Source of the DNA: Monodelphis domestica
Lineage: Eukaryota; Chordata; Mammalia; Didelphimorphia; Didelphidae
DNA length: 64,000 bases
Reading direction: 5' to 3'
NCBI RefSeq assembly: GCF_027887165.1
Contig: NC_077233.1
Location: 222,117,845-222,181,844, forward strand
Below are positions 58,501 through 63,993 of this stretch, piece after piece; position 1 is the stretch's first letter, and the number at the start of each line of letters is the position of its first letter. Under the pieces are notes generated by a model. The model did no database searches. It was not told the DNA's origin and saw nothing but the letters and a program-made list of their open reading frames with translations. Position numbers and translations under genes: made by a program.

Positions 58501-60426
58501 GTTCATTCTCAAATTCTTTTTGGGTAACATATAAAAACAATTTTATTTTAAGTAATTTTGGACCCTAAAAGGGGGAAAGTTACTTTCCCTTTTCTCCATG
58601 AAATAAATTTTAAAAAGCACATGCTTCCATGAAATAACATCTTGTTGACTTTTTTAATATTGCCATTTAAGATCAAAAGTAGCATTGCATTTTTGCAAAT
58701 ATATGGCAAAATGCATTTGAAATAAATGTTCTTTATTATACAATTCACATAAGTAACTCTTTGTAATATAATATTGTATCCCAGAGGAATAAATGACTTG
58801 GATTTTACTTAAATCTCCTTACAAAGTTAAGTGCTATACCTGTGCTACATAAATAAATTAGATAGTTAATCTACAAATTTATATATATTACCTCAAGTTC
58901 CTATTTTGACTGTGCTTTATGAGTAGATATCTGAAGCTATTTATTACCTTTCTCACAGTGAGGTTGTGAGCAAAAGTGCTATTGAAAAGTGAGTCTTTGT
59001 TATTTAAGATTACTAAAAACTTTAATAAAAACAAAGCAATGAATGATTAGCATTTGTGAAGTAGTGATGAAAAATAAAAACAAAAAAGGTGCAAGAGTCA
59101 ACCTGTGTAAGAAAAGGTGTGCCAAATGGTCCTTGCTACCCTTTTTGACCTTGAAGATTGCAAGTGGGTTGTTGTATATGTTTCAAGATGTTTCTTCCCC
59201 TTACAGTCATCACCTGTTGGTTGTGGTAACAATTAAGCAGTTAATTTAACAAATTAATAAGCAAATTAGTCAATAAATAGACTTGTGGCCTGTCATGTCA
59301 AAATATCAATATATAAAAAGTAAAAACAATCAATTAAGTGAAATCTGGCAGCTGTTTCTATAGTTAAGTATTTAAACAGTAGGTCCCTTATTTAACCTAA
59401 TGGATATTGGCTCTGGAAACTGACATATGGTATTGTGTCACTCATGTAATTCAGCCACTAAAAAATTATAACCTGTGCAGAACTGAGCCCAATACTAAGT
59501 TTTCACACATATGATAAAGCCATACTTACACAGTGATTCCCCATTTACACTGAGGTGACCATCCTCTCTGAGAAACTCTTTTACATTCATACTCCCACAG
59601 TAATTCGAATGAGCTGTAATATATGCAAAACAGGCTTAGAAAAATTCATCTCTCTCAAGTTCAAATTCTTCTAGCTTTATATGAAGCCAGTGTGATAAAA
59701 GGTTAGCTAATAAAATCACTTCCATAGCTTACGATGGCTATCTAAGGCTCCACCTAATACAGGTGAATGCTGGTGAAGTTTTATTATTGAAAGGTTACAA
59801 AAAAAAAAAAGCACTGACTGGTTAAACTGAATTCCCCAAACCAGCAGCAAATAAAAGAAAATCATGTTCAAAAAATTAGTTTAGAAATACAGCAGTACAG
59901 CAGAGGGGTACCTACACTGAAAATAAATATGTTTAATCAAATAATTACCTTTGCTTTAAAAAGGTAAAATGAATCAAGGAAAAATGATGTTGGAAAAGAG
60001 AAATTAAAGAAGTACACTTTGATACAACTGTTTAAGTAATTGCCAACTTTCAGCCTTAAAGATAAAAGTCAAACTAATATCATTAAGCTCAGAAAAAAAC
60101 CAGCCACAAGAAGATAGTACTAACTGCAGTAGAAGAAAATGTAGATGAAAAGCCATCAGAAAAAGTACAGAATTTTCTCCACCTTTAAAGCAATATTTGG
60201 TGGGAAAAGAAGAAAATTTGTTAAATACCTTTTGATTCATGGCTTTTTGTCTTATAACTTTTTGATTCACAATCTTTAAATTCATAATTTTTCAATTTGT
60301 GATTCTCTGATTCGTAACCCAACTTCATTAAAACAACTTGAAAAAGTTGAACTAAGAGTGATGAAAAAGATGCCGCTGTGTGTTTGGCCAGACGTAAAAT
60401 TCTATTCATGTAGAGAGATGCACCTC
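21341..60426 (-). CDS. SUN1: SUN1, 17 coding exons to the stop (N-terminal exons beyond right edge)
   Basis: SUN1 spans the inner nuclear membrane. Its nucleoplasmic N-terminus binds lamin A and telomere partners, and its lumenal SUN domain binds KASH peptides of nesprins to form the LINC complex. Seventeen exons were placed (60229-60426, 59530-59613, 59103-59213, 57633-57731, 57020-57113, 48631-48689, 48353-48498, 47871-48107, 43751-43837, 36859-36902, 35574-35709, 31975-32229, 31362-31446, 28156-28271, 25568-25735, 23523-23615, 21341-21454). Spliced in order, their phases agree at every junction and give 707 codons. Parts: cassette region (about 1-163), hydrophobic segments (about 140-215), coiled coils (about 265-515) and SUN domain (about 517-707). 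The sequence is clearly SUN1, not SUN2 (e.g. [18 protein letters not shown]). The lamin-binding N-terminus was not found up to 64000. Confidence 0.97.
21670..22132 (+). mobile_element. Non-autonomous hAT-type MITE with 8-bp TSD
   Basis: 463 bp bounded by a perfect 8-bp duplication 'ctataagg' (21662-21669 and 22133-22140), the hAT superfamily size. The ends are imperfect inverted repeats: 'tggtgatggtgagtgaacct' at the left, and at the right the complement of 'aggtttgccatcactg'. The inside has an imperfect direct repeat of 'gctgggcagaggggtggg' (near 21820 and 21923). No transposase frame. Confidence 0.88.
22225..22505 (+). repeat. CORE-SINE with duplicated head (two joined copies)
   Basis: A first copy, head to the middle of the core (22225-22313), stops at 'tagctgtgt'. 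It joins directly to a second copy starting inside the head (22314-22505, 'aactcagtggattgagagcc'). The second copy runs to the normal tail. The junction may be template switching or unequal exchange between two SINEs. Confidence 0.85.
22509..22554. repeat. (CA)n microsatellite
   Basis: About 23 uninterrupted CA units directly after the SINE A-rich tail, a common birthplace of microsatellites. Likely length-polymorphic. Confidence 0.98.
23523..23615 (-). CDS. SUN1: SUN1 exon p (SUN domain)
   Basis: Encodes [20 protein letters not shown] and [11 protein letters not shown]; mouse has GLETEYQEEGQPLGRFTYDQ. 93 bp, phase 0, TTATAG acceptor and GTAAGG donor. Confidence 0.97.
23805..23960 (+). repeat. 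MIR-type SINE relic
   Basis: 'ggggcatgtcacctcacttc', 'gggactcaatttccttatctg' and 'aaagtgagggatctggacaa' follow the MIR consensus order. Confidence 0.75.
24082..24240 (+). repeat. Marsupial CORE-SINE, diverged
   Basis: Degraded head, then 'gctgtgtcaccctgggcaaa', 'gtcacttaaccccaattgcc' and a tail with 'gtaaggatttaaaaaat'. Confidence 0.75.
24905..25195 (+). repeat. SINE with RTE/BovB-like tail (Mar1-like)
   Basis: tRNA-type head 'ggcagctaggtggtacagcg', a CORE block 'gtgtatgatcctgggcaaat', then 'gcctcagtttcctcatctgt'. The 3' part 'aaaaccccaaatgggatcac...ggatacaactgaaaactgaac' resembles the tail shared by BovB-mobilised SINEs. A short internal duplication of the 'cactaggta/gtatgatc' stretch lies near 24998-25035. 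Confidence 0.8.
25568..25735 (-). CDS. SUN1: SUN1 exon o (SUN domain core)
   Basis: Encodes [39 protein letters not shown], then [17 protein letters not shown]. The Cys of GNCWAF corresponds to SUN2 Cys601, half of the internal disulfide around the cation loop. GNITS is a possible glycosylation site. Confidence 0.98.
25736..28155. other. SUN1 intron between exons n and o
   Basis: AT-rich; a MIR-like relic lies near 26870-27065 ('gaagacccagatgtgagtct', 'ttgaaaataaaagtattgg'). Otherwise I see no named repeat or coding segment. Confidence 0.5.
28156..28271 (-). CDS. SUN1: SUN1 exon n (SUN domain, KASH lid)
   Basis: Encodes [32 protein letters not shown] and SPRVVIQ. The Cys in TRCSETYE corresponds to SUN2 Cys563, which forms a disulfide with the KASH peptide. 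The following [14 protein letters not shown] stretch forms the KASH lid. Confidence 0.98.
29146..29766 (+). mobile_element. Short 5'-truncated L1 with 15-bp TSD
   Basis: Only the end of ORF2 and the 3'UTR are present ('gacttgtacaaaaatattca' to the poly-A). A perfect 15-bp duplication 'aaaagccagttatca' flanks it at 29131-29145 and 29767-29781. Clear retrotransposition product, fairly young, dead on arrival. Confidence 0.93.
30345..30770 (+). repeat. L2 3' fragment
   Basis: Follows L2 order: 'gcttctgaacactgttctcc', 'ccatctcaaatttcacctat', 'taagttcttagaaatatgc' and 'gttcctagcatggtctgtc'. Confidence 0.65.
31362..31446 (-). CDS. SUN1: SUN1 exon m (start of SUN domain)
   Basis: Encodes [20 protein letters not shown] and VDFALESG, almost identical to human and mouse SUN1. 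It ends one base into the Gly codon with a GTAAGT donor. Confidence 0.98.
31975..32229 (-). CDS. SUN1: SUN1 exon l (second coiled coil up to the SUN domain)
   Basis: 255 bp encoding [55 protein letters not shown] and [18 protein letters not shown]. This is the segment that holds the SUN domain in its autoinhibited or trimeric state in the related SUN2. NIT at ILKNITHH is a possible N-glycosylation site. Phase 0 at both ends. Confidence 0.98.
32485..32610 (-). repeat. MIR-type SINE relic, inverted
   Basis: 'gatgtggaaactgaagccca', 'aagatcacacaggtggttag' in inverted MIR order. Confidence 0.75.
33055..33250 (-). repeat. Marsupial CORE-SINE, inverted, well preserved
   Basis: Full copy: poly-T start, 'aacccttaccttctgtcttg', 'ggcagaagagtggtaagggc', 'tgacttgcccagctgcgaag', 'aatccactgagctacccagc'. 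Flanked by near-perfect short repeats 'tcttcttac' and 'tcttcctac'. Confidence 0.92.
33255..34490 (+). repeat. Long L2 (CR1-clade) fragment
   Basis: About 1.2 kb of decayed L2: 'ttcagagcccttgaaaatct', 'tgaagtcttcccttctctga' and the 3' end 'cacagtgtctggcatacaca...ggattaataaatactgattga'. No usable reading frame. Confidence 0.65.
34974..35155 (+). repeat. Marsupial CORE-SINE, well preserved
   Basis: Near-consensus head 'gcagctgggtggctcagtgg', B-box 'ggttcaaatctggcctcag', core 'gctgtgtgatcttgggcaag', tail 'gacggaaggtaagggcctaa'. The usual 'atacttagtattgattc' stretch is shortened. Confidence 0.93.
35262..35430 (+). repeat. MIR-type SINE relic
   Basis: 'gccactttccaggtgcaaaa', 'cttcagatttctgggcctca' and 'gtttccttatctttcaaaat' in MIR order. 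Confidence 0.75.
35574..35709 (-). CDS. SUN1: SUN1 exon k (coiled coil)
   Basis: Encodes [36 protein letters not shown] and AKVETMHEK. It aligns with LQLELDQLKSELSSWRHVKTGC in human. It joins in phase to the next exon, [13 protein letters not shown]. Confidence 0.96.
36290..36430. repeat. Polypyrimidine (CT-rich) tract
   Basis: About 140 bases almost wholly C and T on the plus strand, low complexity. It lies 5' of the exon-like segment at 36577. Confidence 0.85.
36577..36706 (+). other. Exon-like open segment, antisense to SUN1 intron
   Basis: 130 bp on the plus strand, bounded by a strong acceptor (TTCTTTTTCTTCACAG) and a good donor (CAG|GTATGT). It is open in one frame for 43 codons: [43 protein letters not shown]. 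One leading base gives a split codon. I do not recognise the family. It has no visible partner exons on this strand in the window. It could be an exon of an unannotated antisense gene, an exon carried in by duplication or transposition, or chance. Confidence 0.35.
36859..36902 (-). CDS. SUN1: SUN1 exon j (44-bp micro-exon)
   Basis: Encodes [14 protein letters not shown] plus two bases; human has AIQKELEQTKQKT. It is very short, with a TTTCAG acceptor and a GTATGA donor. Its length is not a multiple of three, so skipping would break the frame. Confidence 0.93.
37560..37690 (-). repeat. L2 3'-end relic, inverted
   Basis: 'ttattaggcacctatgtgat' 'aggcattgtgctaagcacta' is the inverted L2 terminus, then 'ctctcaagaaatttatttaa'. 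Confidence 0.6.
38015..39480 (-). mobile_element. Fossil gamma-like (class I) endogenous retrovirus, gag-pro part
   Basis: On the minus strand, pieces in viral order: a Gag capsid segment (about 39150-39400, e.g. [18 protein letters not shown] and [14 protein letters not shown]), the rest of capsid, a nucleocapsid zinc-knuckle-like piece near 38610-38640, and a protease-like piece near 38030-38230. No LTR, reverse transcriptase or envelope part was recognised. It is broken in several places and clearly old. An old L1 abuts its 5' side. Confidence 0.75.
38263..38287. repeat. (TG)n and G-run
   Basis: Nine TG units followed by a run of Gs, lying inside the retroviral fossil. Confidence 0.95.
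39500..42212 (+). mobile_element. Old, decayed L1 (ORF2 to near 3' end)
   Basis: The sequence follows L1 ORF2 order through to the 3' domain ('gaatatttacaaaaatataa', 'tatgccaggacttcaaggct', 'gttgggaaaactgggaagta', 'attggaactatgccccaaaa'). It is diverged and riddled with interruptions, with no long frame. A CORE-SINE has inserted into it. Confidence 0.75.
40861..41060 (+). repeat. CORE-SINE nested in the old L1
   Basis: Head 'ggaacagctaggtaggacac', 'gagagccaggtctgaagtca', core 'actgtgtgacctatgataag', tail 'cttggaaccaatacttagta'. The L1 continues on both sides, so the SINE is younger than the L1. Confidence 0.85.
42213..43207 (+). mobile_element. Young L1 internal fragment lacking both ends
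   Basis: ORF2 reverse transcriptase region and downstream: [19 protein letters not shown], the FVDDM catalytic motif, then [18 protein letters not shown] and [11 protein letters not shown]. It is very similar to the 52.2-53.2 kb copy, but stops at 'gatcaacacctcacac' without a 3'UTR or poly-A. Frame interruptions show it is dead. It abuts the old L1 on its left. Confidence 0.9.
43255..43386 (+). repeat. L2 3'-end relic
   Basis: 'tttcacagcatctagcacag', 'ggctaggcatataataagta', 'ctcagaaaatatacttgttg' is the L2 terminal block. Confidence 0.75.
43751..43837 (-). CDS. SUN1: SUN1 exon i (coiled coil)
   Basis: Encodes [19 protein letters not shown] and [10 protein letters not shown]; human has TDFMAFHQEHEVR...LEDILGKLREKS. 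87 bp, in phase 0 at both ends, so skipping would shorten the coiled coil by 29 residues without a frameshift. Confidence 0.97.
44990..45845 (+). mobile_element. Old L1 3' fragment
   Basis: Diverged L1 3' domain: 'gaaagtattcacaaccacag', 'taatgcattattgaagaagc', 'gtgatagcaaaaaattagaa', 'gctaaacaaattgtggcaca'. It is an older subfamily than the copies at 13-14 and 50-56 kb. Confidence 0.8.
46140..46330 (+). repeat. MIR-type SINE relic
   Basis: 'ttggatttaagttggattcc', 'tgccttaatttcctcatctg' and 'ttaattgagaagttcagaga' in MIR order. Confidence 0.65.
46682..46848 (-). repeat. Marsupial CORE-SINE, inverted
   Basis: 'aacccttcccttctatctta', 'ggcagaagagcaataagagc', 'gacttgcccaaggtcataca', 'gaaaccaggacctcccattc'. 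The head is cut short. Confidence 0.85.
47871..48107 (-). CDS. SUN1: SUN1 exon h (lumenal coiled coil)
   Basis: Encodes 79 residues including [37 protein letters not shown] and [14 protein letters not shown]. These match the first lumenal coiled coil of SUN1, which sets the trimer and the spacing across the perinuclear space. Both boundaries fall between codons. Confidence 0.97.
48353..48498 (-). CDS. SUN1: SUN1 exon g (first lumenal segment)
   Basis: Encodes [20 protein letters not shown], then [19 protein letters not shown] and SSLVNQPVE. It aligns with human FFSFLPVLNWASMHRTQRVDD. This is the start of the perinuclear-space part, after the membrane helix. Confidence 0.95.
48631..48689 (-). 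CDS. SUN1: SUN1 exon f (transmembrane helix)
   Basis: A 59-bp exon encoding [20 protein letters not shown], the Leu-rich membrane-spanning helix of human (RNICKFLVLLIPLFLLL). It lies across an intron of about 8.3 kb filled with L1 sequence. Confidence 0.95.
48735..49500 (-). repeat. L2 (CR1-clade) fragment, inverted
   Basis: Starts with the inverted terminus 'gtacctgctgtgtgccaggc' and continues in order through 'ggaactcagaatcaaatgca', 'tttagacttgaagaaagcca' and 'aacaggaagccattggaaat', to 'aggccaaccacaaagctattgc'. About 770 bp, the best preserved L2 here. Confidence 0.7.
49628..54537 (+). mobile_element. Near-full-length L1 with ORF2 but no visible ORF1
   Basis: From an L1-like 5' start ('acttccaggtaaacatggct') through a purine-rich stretch (about 49920-50400) to ORF2. 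The endonuclease begins near 50425 ([33 protein letters not shown]). The reverse transcriptase lies around 52155-52781 ([33 protein letters not shown]). The 3' domain and 3'UTR end in A-rich tracts. ORF2 is interrupted many times, so it is inactive. The 5' part before ORF2 is only about 0.8 kb and ORF1 is not recognisable. Confidence 0.88.
54538..56440 (+). mobile_element. Second, 5'-truncated L1 directly abutting
   Basis: Begins inside ORF2 ('gagttagaaagaaaaattcc') immediately after the A-tract of the previous L1 and runs to its own 3'UTR and A-rich end near 56440. A 249-codon frame (55438-56187) keeps the C-terminal domain, e.g. [20 protein letters not shown] and [15 protein letters not shown]. 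It is a related but distinct subfamily. Confidence 0.9.
56441..57019. other. Unassigned intron segment with an 80-codon minus-strand frame
   Basis: Contains a minus-strand open frame at 56699-56941 (e.g. [45 protein letters not shown]). I do not recognise the protein. No convincing splice sites or poly-A flank it, and it lies between an L1 end and SUN1 exon e. Confidence 0.25.
57020..57113 (-). CDS. SUN1: SUN1 exon e (membrane segment)
   Basis: Encodes [18 protein letters not shown] and [13 protein letters not shown], nearly identical to human. It is a Trp-rich hydrophobic segment next to the nuclear-envelope transmembrane helix. Splice sites are TTTTAG and GTAAGG. Confidence 0.97.
57633..57731 (-). 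CDS. SUN1: SUN1 exon d (99 bp, hydrophobic cassette)
   Basis: Encodes [19 protein letters not shown] and [14 protein letters not shown], matching human YFLLQILRRIGAVG...LWLAVVAPG. The last 15 residues form one of the hydrophobic segments ahead of the true transmembrane helix. The length divides by three and the phase equals that of exons a-c. Confidence 0.95.
57732..59102. other. SUN1 intron between exons c and d
   Basis: AT-rich, with no repeat family I can name and no exon-like segment beyond those called. Confidence 0.5.
59103..59213 (-). CDS. SUN1: SUN1 exon c (111 bp, in-frame cassette, weak donor)
   Basis: Encodes (C)[31 protein letters not shown] and TFSYTG. It aligns with mouse [16 protein letters not shown]...YTG, including two of the cysteines of the cassette region. 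The acceptor CAACAG is fair. The donor reads CAG|GTTGAC, which is poor beyond the GT. This suggests regulated or frequent skipping. Confidence 0.85.
59530..59613 (-). CDS. SUN1: SUN1 exon b (84 bp, in-frame cassette)
   Basis: Encodes [19 protein letters not shown], then HLSVNGESL and the T of a split Cys codon. Mouse has the related AHLGHCGRM...VDGESLC. It has a TTACAG acceptor, a GTAAGT donor, and the same phase as the neighbouring cassettes. Confidence 0.9.
60229..60426 (-). CDS. SUN1: SUN1 exon a (198 bp, in-frame cassette)
   Basis: Encodes [19 protein letters not shown], then [16 protein letters not shown] and a polar repeat-like tail with [11 protein letters not shown]. Mouse SUN1 has the same piece ([13 protein letters not shown] ... 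SYETKSHES). The amphipathic or hydrophobic helix [13 protein letters not shown] may touch the membrane. Splice sites are AATAG and GTATTT. It starts two bases before and ends one base into a codon, and its length divides by three, so it can be skipped cleanly. Confidence 0.93.
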
Positions 60427-60904
60427 CTATTAAAAAAGTGTGAATATAAGTTATTTTCTCCCATAAGACTAACACTTATTCTCCATTGATCAAAAAAAAA
60501 AAATCATCTTGTAAGGTACTTGGTCAGATAAAACCATTTTAAAGAACTCATGTAAATATTAACAAATATCCCTTAATTAGAATGAAATTTTCCTTAAAGC
60601 TACATTCTATCAAAAGAATATGGTTCCTTATCATATCCTGGAATGAATAAAAGTTATATGCCAGACTTATCAACACCAAGGATCTCGTTCTAGCAATTAA
60701 TTGTAAAATGTCATCCAGGATGAAACCATTTCATACTAACAGATTCTTTTCATTGAGTTCACTAAATAACTCCAATCTTCCTATTGAGCCTGGGAGGCTG
60801 TCAATCAATCTGAGGATAATGTTTTGGGGGGCATTTTTAGTATTGCAACCACTTCCCCAAAAGATCTGGTGATCCCTAATAATTGTTACTGTTACTTATA
60901 CACA

Positions 60905-61030
60905 TTCAACAAGCATTTATTTAGGGCATTCTATATGCAATACATTTCTACATGTCAAAAGGAGACAGAAAAAATAAAGAGTGCACCCGCCTTCAAGAAA
61001 TCTACAATCTAGTAGGAAAAATTGCATAAT
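60905..61030 (-). repeat. L2 3'-end relic, inverted
   Basis: 'acaagcatttatttagggca', 'cttcaagaaatctacaatct' follow the inverted L2 terminus. Confidence 0.6.
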
Positions 61031-61259
61031 CCTATTTATTACACCAAATTTGCTTTTTTCTTAAGGTATTTTTTAAAGGTGTAGAAAAATTTAAATTCCT
61101 CAAGTAAAATTATTTAGAAAGGGGATATAAGGGAAAAAAAATTTCAACTGCTCAGTTCTCTTTGGTGTTTCTTCAGCTTAGATCAACATTTCCCCCCCTA
61201 TTACAACCAAACTAGAATCATCTTATAATTCACTTTAAAAAACAAACGAACATACAAAC

Positions 61260-61440
61260 GTGAATTAAGTACCTACTAGGTACAAGATGTGGTTTGCTGG
61301 GGATACAAATACAAAAAATAGAACAACTCCTGCTCTCAAGGAGCTTACATTCTCATAAGTACATAAATATATGTATATAGAATAAATATATAAATATAAG
61401 ACACAGAACTATATAAACTAGATTAGTTCAAATTAAAGGT
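61260..61440 (-). repeat. L2 3'-end relic, inverted
   Basis: 'ttaagtacctactaggtaca', 'ggggatacaaatacaaaaaa', 'ctctcaaggagcttacattc' follow the inverted L2 terminus. Confidence 0.65.
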
Positions 61441-61599
61441 GTTGACTTCCAGGTTGAAAAACAGTTGTAAGTGGAATATCAATGCCTTAGTGGTGTCAGC
61501 TTCTTACATTACAACACATTTAAATATAGTGTAAGTTTTGTTAATATTAGCCCTCAATATTGAAAAGTGAATCATTCTACCTATAAATCTTTTCCCCTC

Positions 61600-61800
61600 A
61601 ATAGACCTCAAAGTAAGTATGTTGTACATCTCCTTCAATATATTTATATATTACAGTTATGTGTTTACATGTCATGTCAGATTCTCTTATCAGAATTTAA
61701 GTTCCATGAGTGCAAGAACCCTGTTTTAGCTATATTTTTTAAGTGCCAAGTGAAGAGCTTTACACATCATGAAGCTAAATAAATGTTTATTGAATTCAGA
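61600..61800 (+). repeat. L2 3'-end relic
   Basis: 'cagaatttaagttccatgag', 'tgcaagaaccctgttttagc', 'ctaaataaatgtttattgaa' is the L2 3' end. Confidence 0.75.
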
Positions 61801-62620
61801 CTCTGGATCATCACTCTTATGTCTCCAACTAAGAATTAGTCTCAACCTTGAGGTTTAATATATAATAGTATTTGCATGTATTCTGCATCCTACTCCACTA
61901 ATATTATATCATTCCTCATCCCCAAACCTTCCCCCCCACCAAAGTTTTTATACTCTTTCGCTTCTGTTCAATGGTCTGAATTGTCTACAAATCAGAGAAA
62001 GAAAACTAGGTTAGCTAAATTTTCTATACAAAGATTGCTACTTGGTATCCATGATTATCCATTGCAACAAATAGATTTTTGTGATTTAACTAGTATCTGT
62101 TTAGAATGAAAAGACATGAAAATCTGGTTAGCATAAAAAAGTACATTTTGAGTTAAAAAAAACTCAAAGGGAGATTGATGCTAGGAATAGCTGTGGTTAC
62201 ATCTTAAATTAAGATTCAACGCAGAGAAAATTATTAATGTCTGTTCATTACATAAAGATTAAAAAATAGCTGTTTTACATAACATTTTAAGCTATCTACT
62301 TTTTCCTCATTCTTTCTTGCTATATTAACAATGTGATCAGTTTTAAAAGAATATAAGAAATGTCACAATGGAACAAGTCTTTCAAAGGTACACCACATCT
62401 CTTCCAGCTCTCAAGGAAGTTATTTTTAGCCTCTCCAAATATATTCCTAGAAATAAAGCTAAATTTATAAAGCATATGAAATATGTATGTTTTTAATTTA
62501 AAAGGCTAAATAGCACTTAAAAATTAAAACTTTCTGTTAATGGCTAAAACTATGTATTCAAGTAGCTCCCATCCCAAAATACTCTTTCAGAAATCTTAAG
62601 AGGCTAAAGAGATACAGCAT

Positions 62621-62775
62621 GGGGCAGCTGGGTAGCTCGATGGATTAGGCCAGGTCCTGGGTTCAAATCTAGCTTCAGACACTTCTAGCTGTGCAACCTT
62701 GGGCAAGTCAATTAATCCCACTGCCCAGCCTTTACCACTGATTTTAAGGCAGAAGGTAAGGGTTAAAAAAAAAAG
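62621..62775 (+). repeat. Marsupial CORE-SINE
   Basis: 'ggggcagctgggtagctcga', 'gggttcaaatctagcttcag', 'gtgcaaccttgggcaagtca', tail 'ggcagaaggtaagggttaaa'. Short near-repeats 'agatacagca' and 'agacacagca' flank it. Confidence 0.9.
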
Positions 62776-62974
62776 ACACAGCAAAAGTGATAGTCACAGT
62801 AGTGGCTCTCAGTGGTAACAGGATTTTAAAAAATACTCTTTATTCCATCTGAAGGACAAAGGGAAACCTCTCAACTTTAGCAATATAGAGATTTAGCAAA
62901 ATTGGCAGCCAAACAGAACTCATTCTGGTTATGTAGCTCTACAATACTCTCAGTACCTTAGTCATTGTCTAGGG

Positions 62975-63202
62975 CAACACTGATGAAAGTTTTCAAGTTC
63001 CTGTGCCCAGACTGCAATTTCAAGCTCTCTATGAGTGCCCTGTACTACCCCGAAGAGGGGAGGGAGGAAGTGCTTGCTTTGGGTGGCTGGACAGAAGGGC
63101 AAGGCATGCAAAAAATGTCCTCGGGTGCTGGGAAAAGGGGGAATGGAGCAGGTTCCTGAGTATTTGGCTCTGCATGAGTCTGCCAATACTTCACCAATGC
63201 TG
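62975..63202 (+). mobile_element. Short hAT-type MITE, relative of the 21.7-kb copy
   Basis: 228 bp flanked by a 7-of-8 duplication ('gtctaggg' at 62967-62974, 'gtctagga' at 63203-63210). Its ends are imperfectly inverted ('caacactgatgaaag' and 'cttcaccaatgctg'). The internal 'aaaaaatgtcctcgggtgctggg' resembles 'gaatgtcctcaggg' in the longer copy, so both belong to one family. Confidence 0.78.
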
Positions 63203-63920
63203 GTCTAGGAAAATAAAGAGTACTGACTTTCAAATAAGTTTAATTGGCAGAAAGGAGCTTTCCAAATATGAAAAAGTGGGATTCTTTGGGAATTTCCCTG
63301 AATCCAACAATACCAAAAGTCCCTAGATTCATACTCTATAATGTGGAGATATTTCTAGAGTAATTCCCAGTTTGAATTAAAGTCCATGTAAATAATGTTA
63401 GAACACTAATATCAGCTAGGGCAAATAGGGTTGCTTTTCTTATAACAAAAACAGTCGTCACAAATATAAAATCAGTACACAGACCTTTCCAGGACCTGAA
63501 ATCAGTAAATATCTCCACTTTTCCCATTGTCCCATCATTTTCCTGCTTCTCCCCAAACATAGAACCATAGTCCTAACAGACTGGGGGGAGGGAGAGGTTG
63601 ATTCAGCAGTGGCATTCCTATATGCTTTTATTACCATAATTTTAATAAGATTTGTTGTTACAAAAAATATATATCTTGACTGCCAAAAATTATTTTTATC
63701 ATTAAGGAATCATCTTATAGCAATAAGTCAGATGACACGTGGGGCTCTAAGTAAGAAATGATGGTATAACATATATATCTTTTATGTAAACTGAAAGCGA
63801 CAGTAAAAGCTTTTAATTTTTTTCATTTTTAATCTATTGAACTAAAAAAACCTTGGAAAGCAGGTTTGCTCACTGAAATATCCAAAATGTTACTCTGTAA
63901 TGTTAATGAGTAACAAAAAC

Positions 63921-63993
63921 AAATAAGCAATGAAGTAACTGGCATGTTTGCAGTTGGATACTGCAAACATGCCAGTTACTTCATTGTTTATTT
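63921..63993. repeat. 34-bp inverted repeat (hairpin) with 5-nt loop
   Basis: Left arm 63921-63954 and right arm 63960-63993 are complementary at every position except one G-T pair (63927/63987). The loop is TGGAT. It lies in AT-rich intron sequence at the window edge. The stem could be a miniature palindromic transposon, a small-RNA precursor or an assembly foldback. Confidence 0.95.

Noticed and set aside
63336-63560. 74-codon minus-strand frame as a missing SUN1 N-terminal exon
   Set aside because: Its sequence does not match any SUN1 N-terminal block I know, and it lacks a good donor site.
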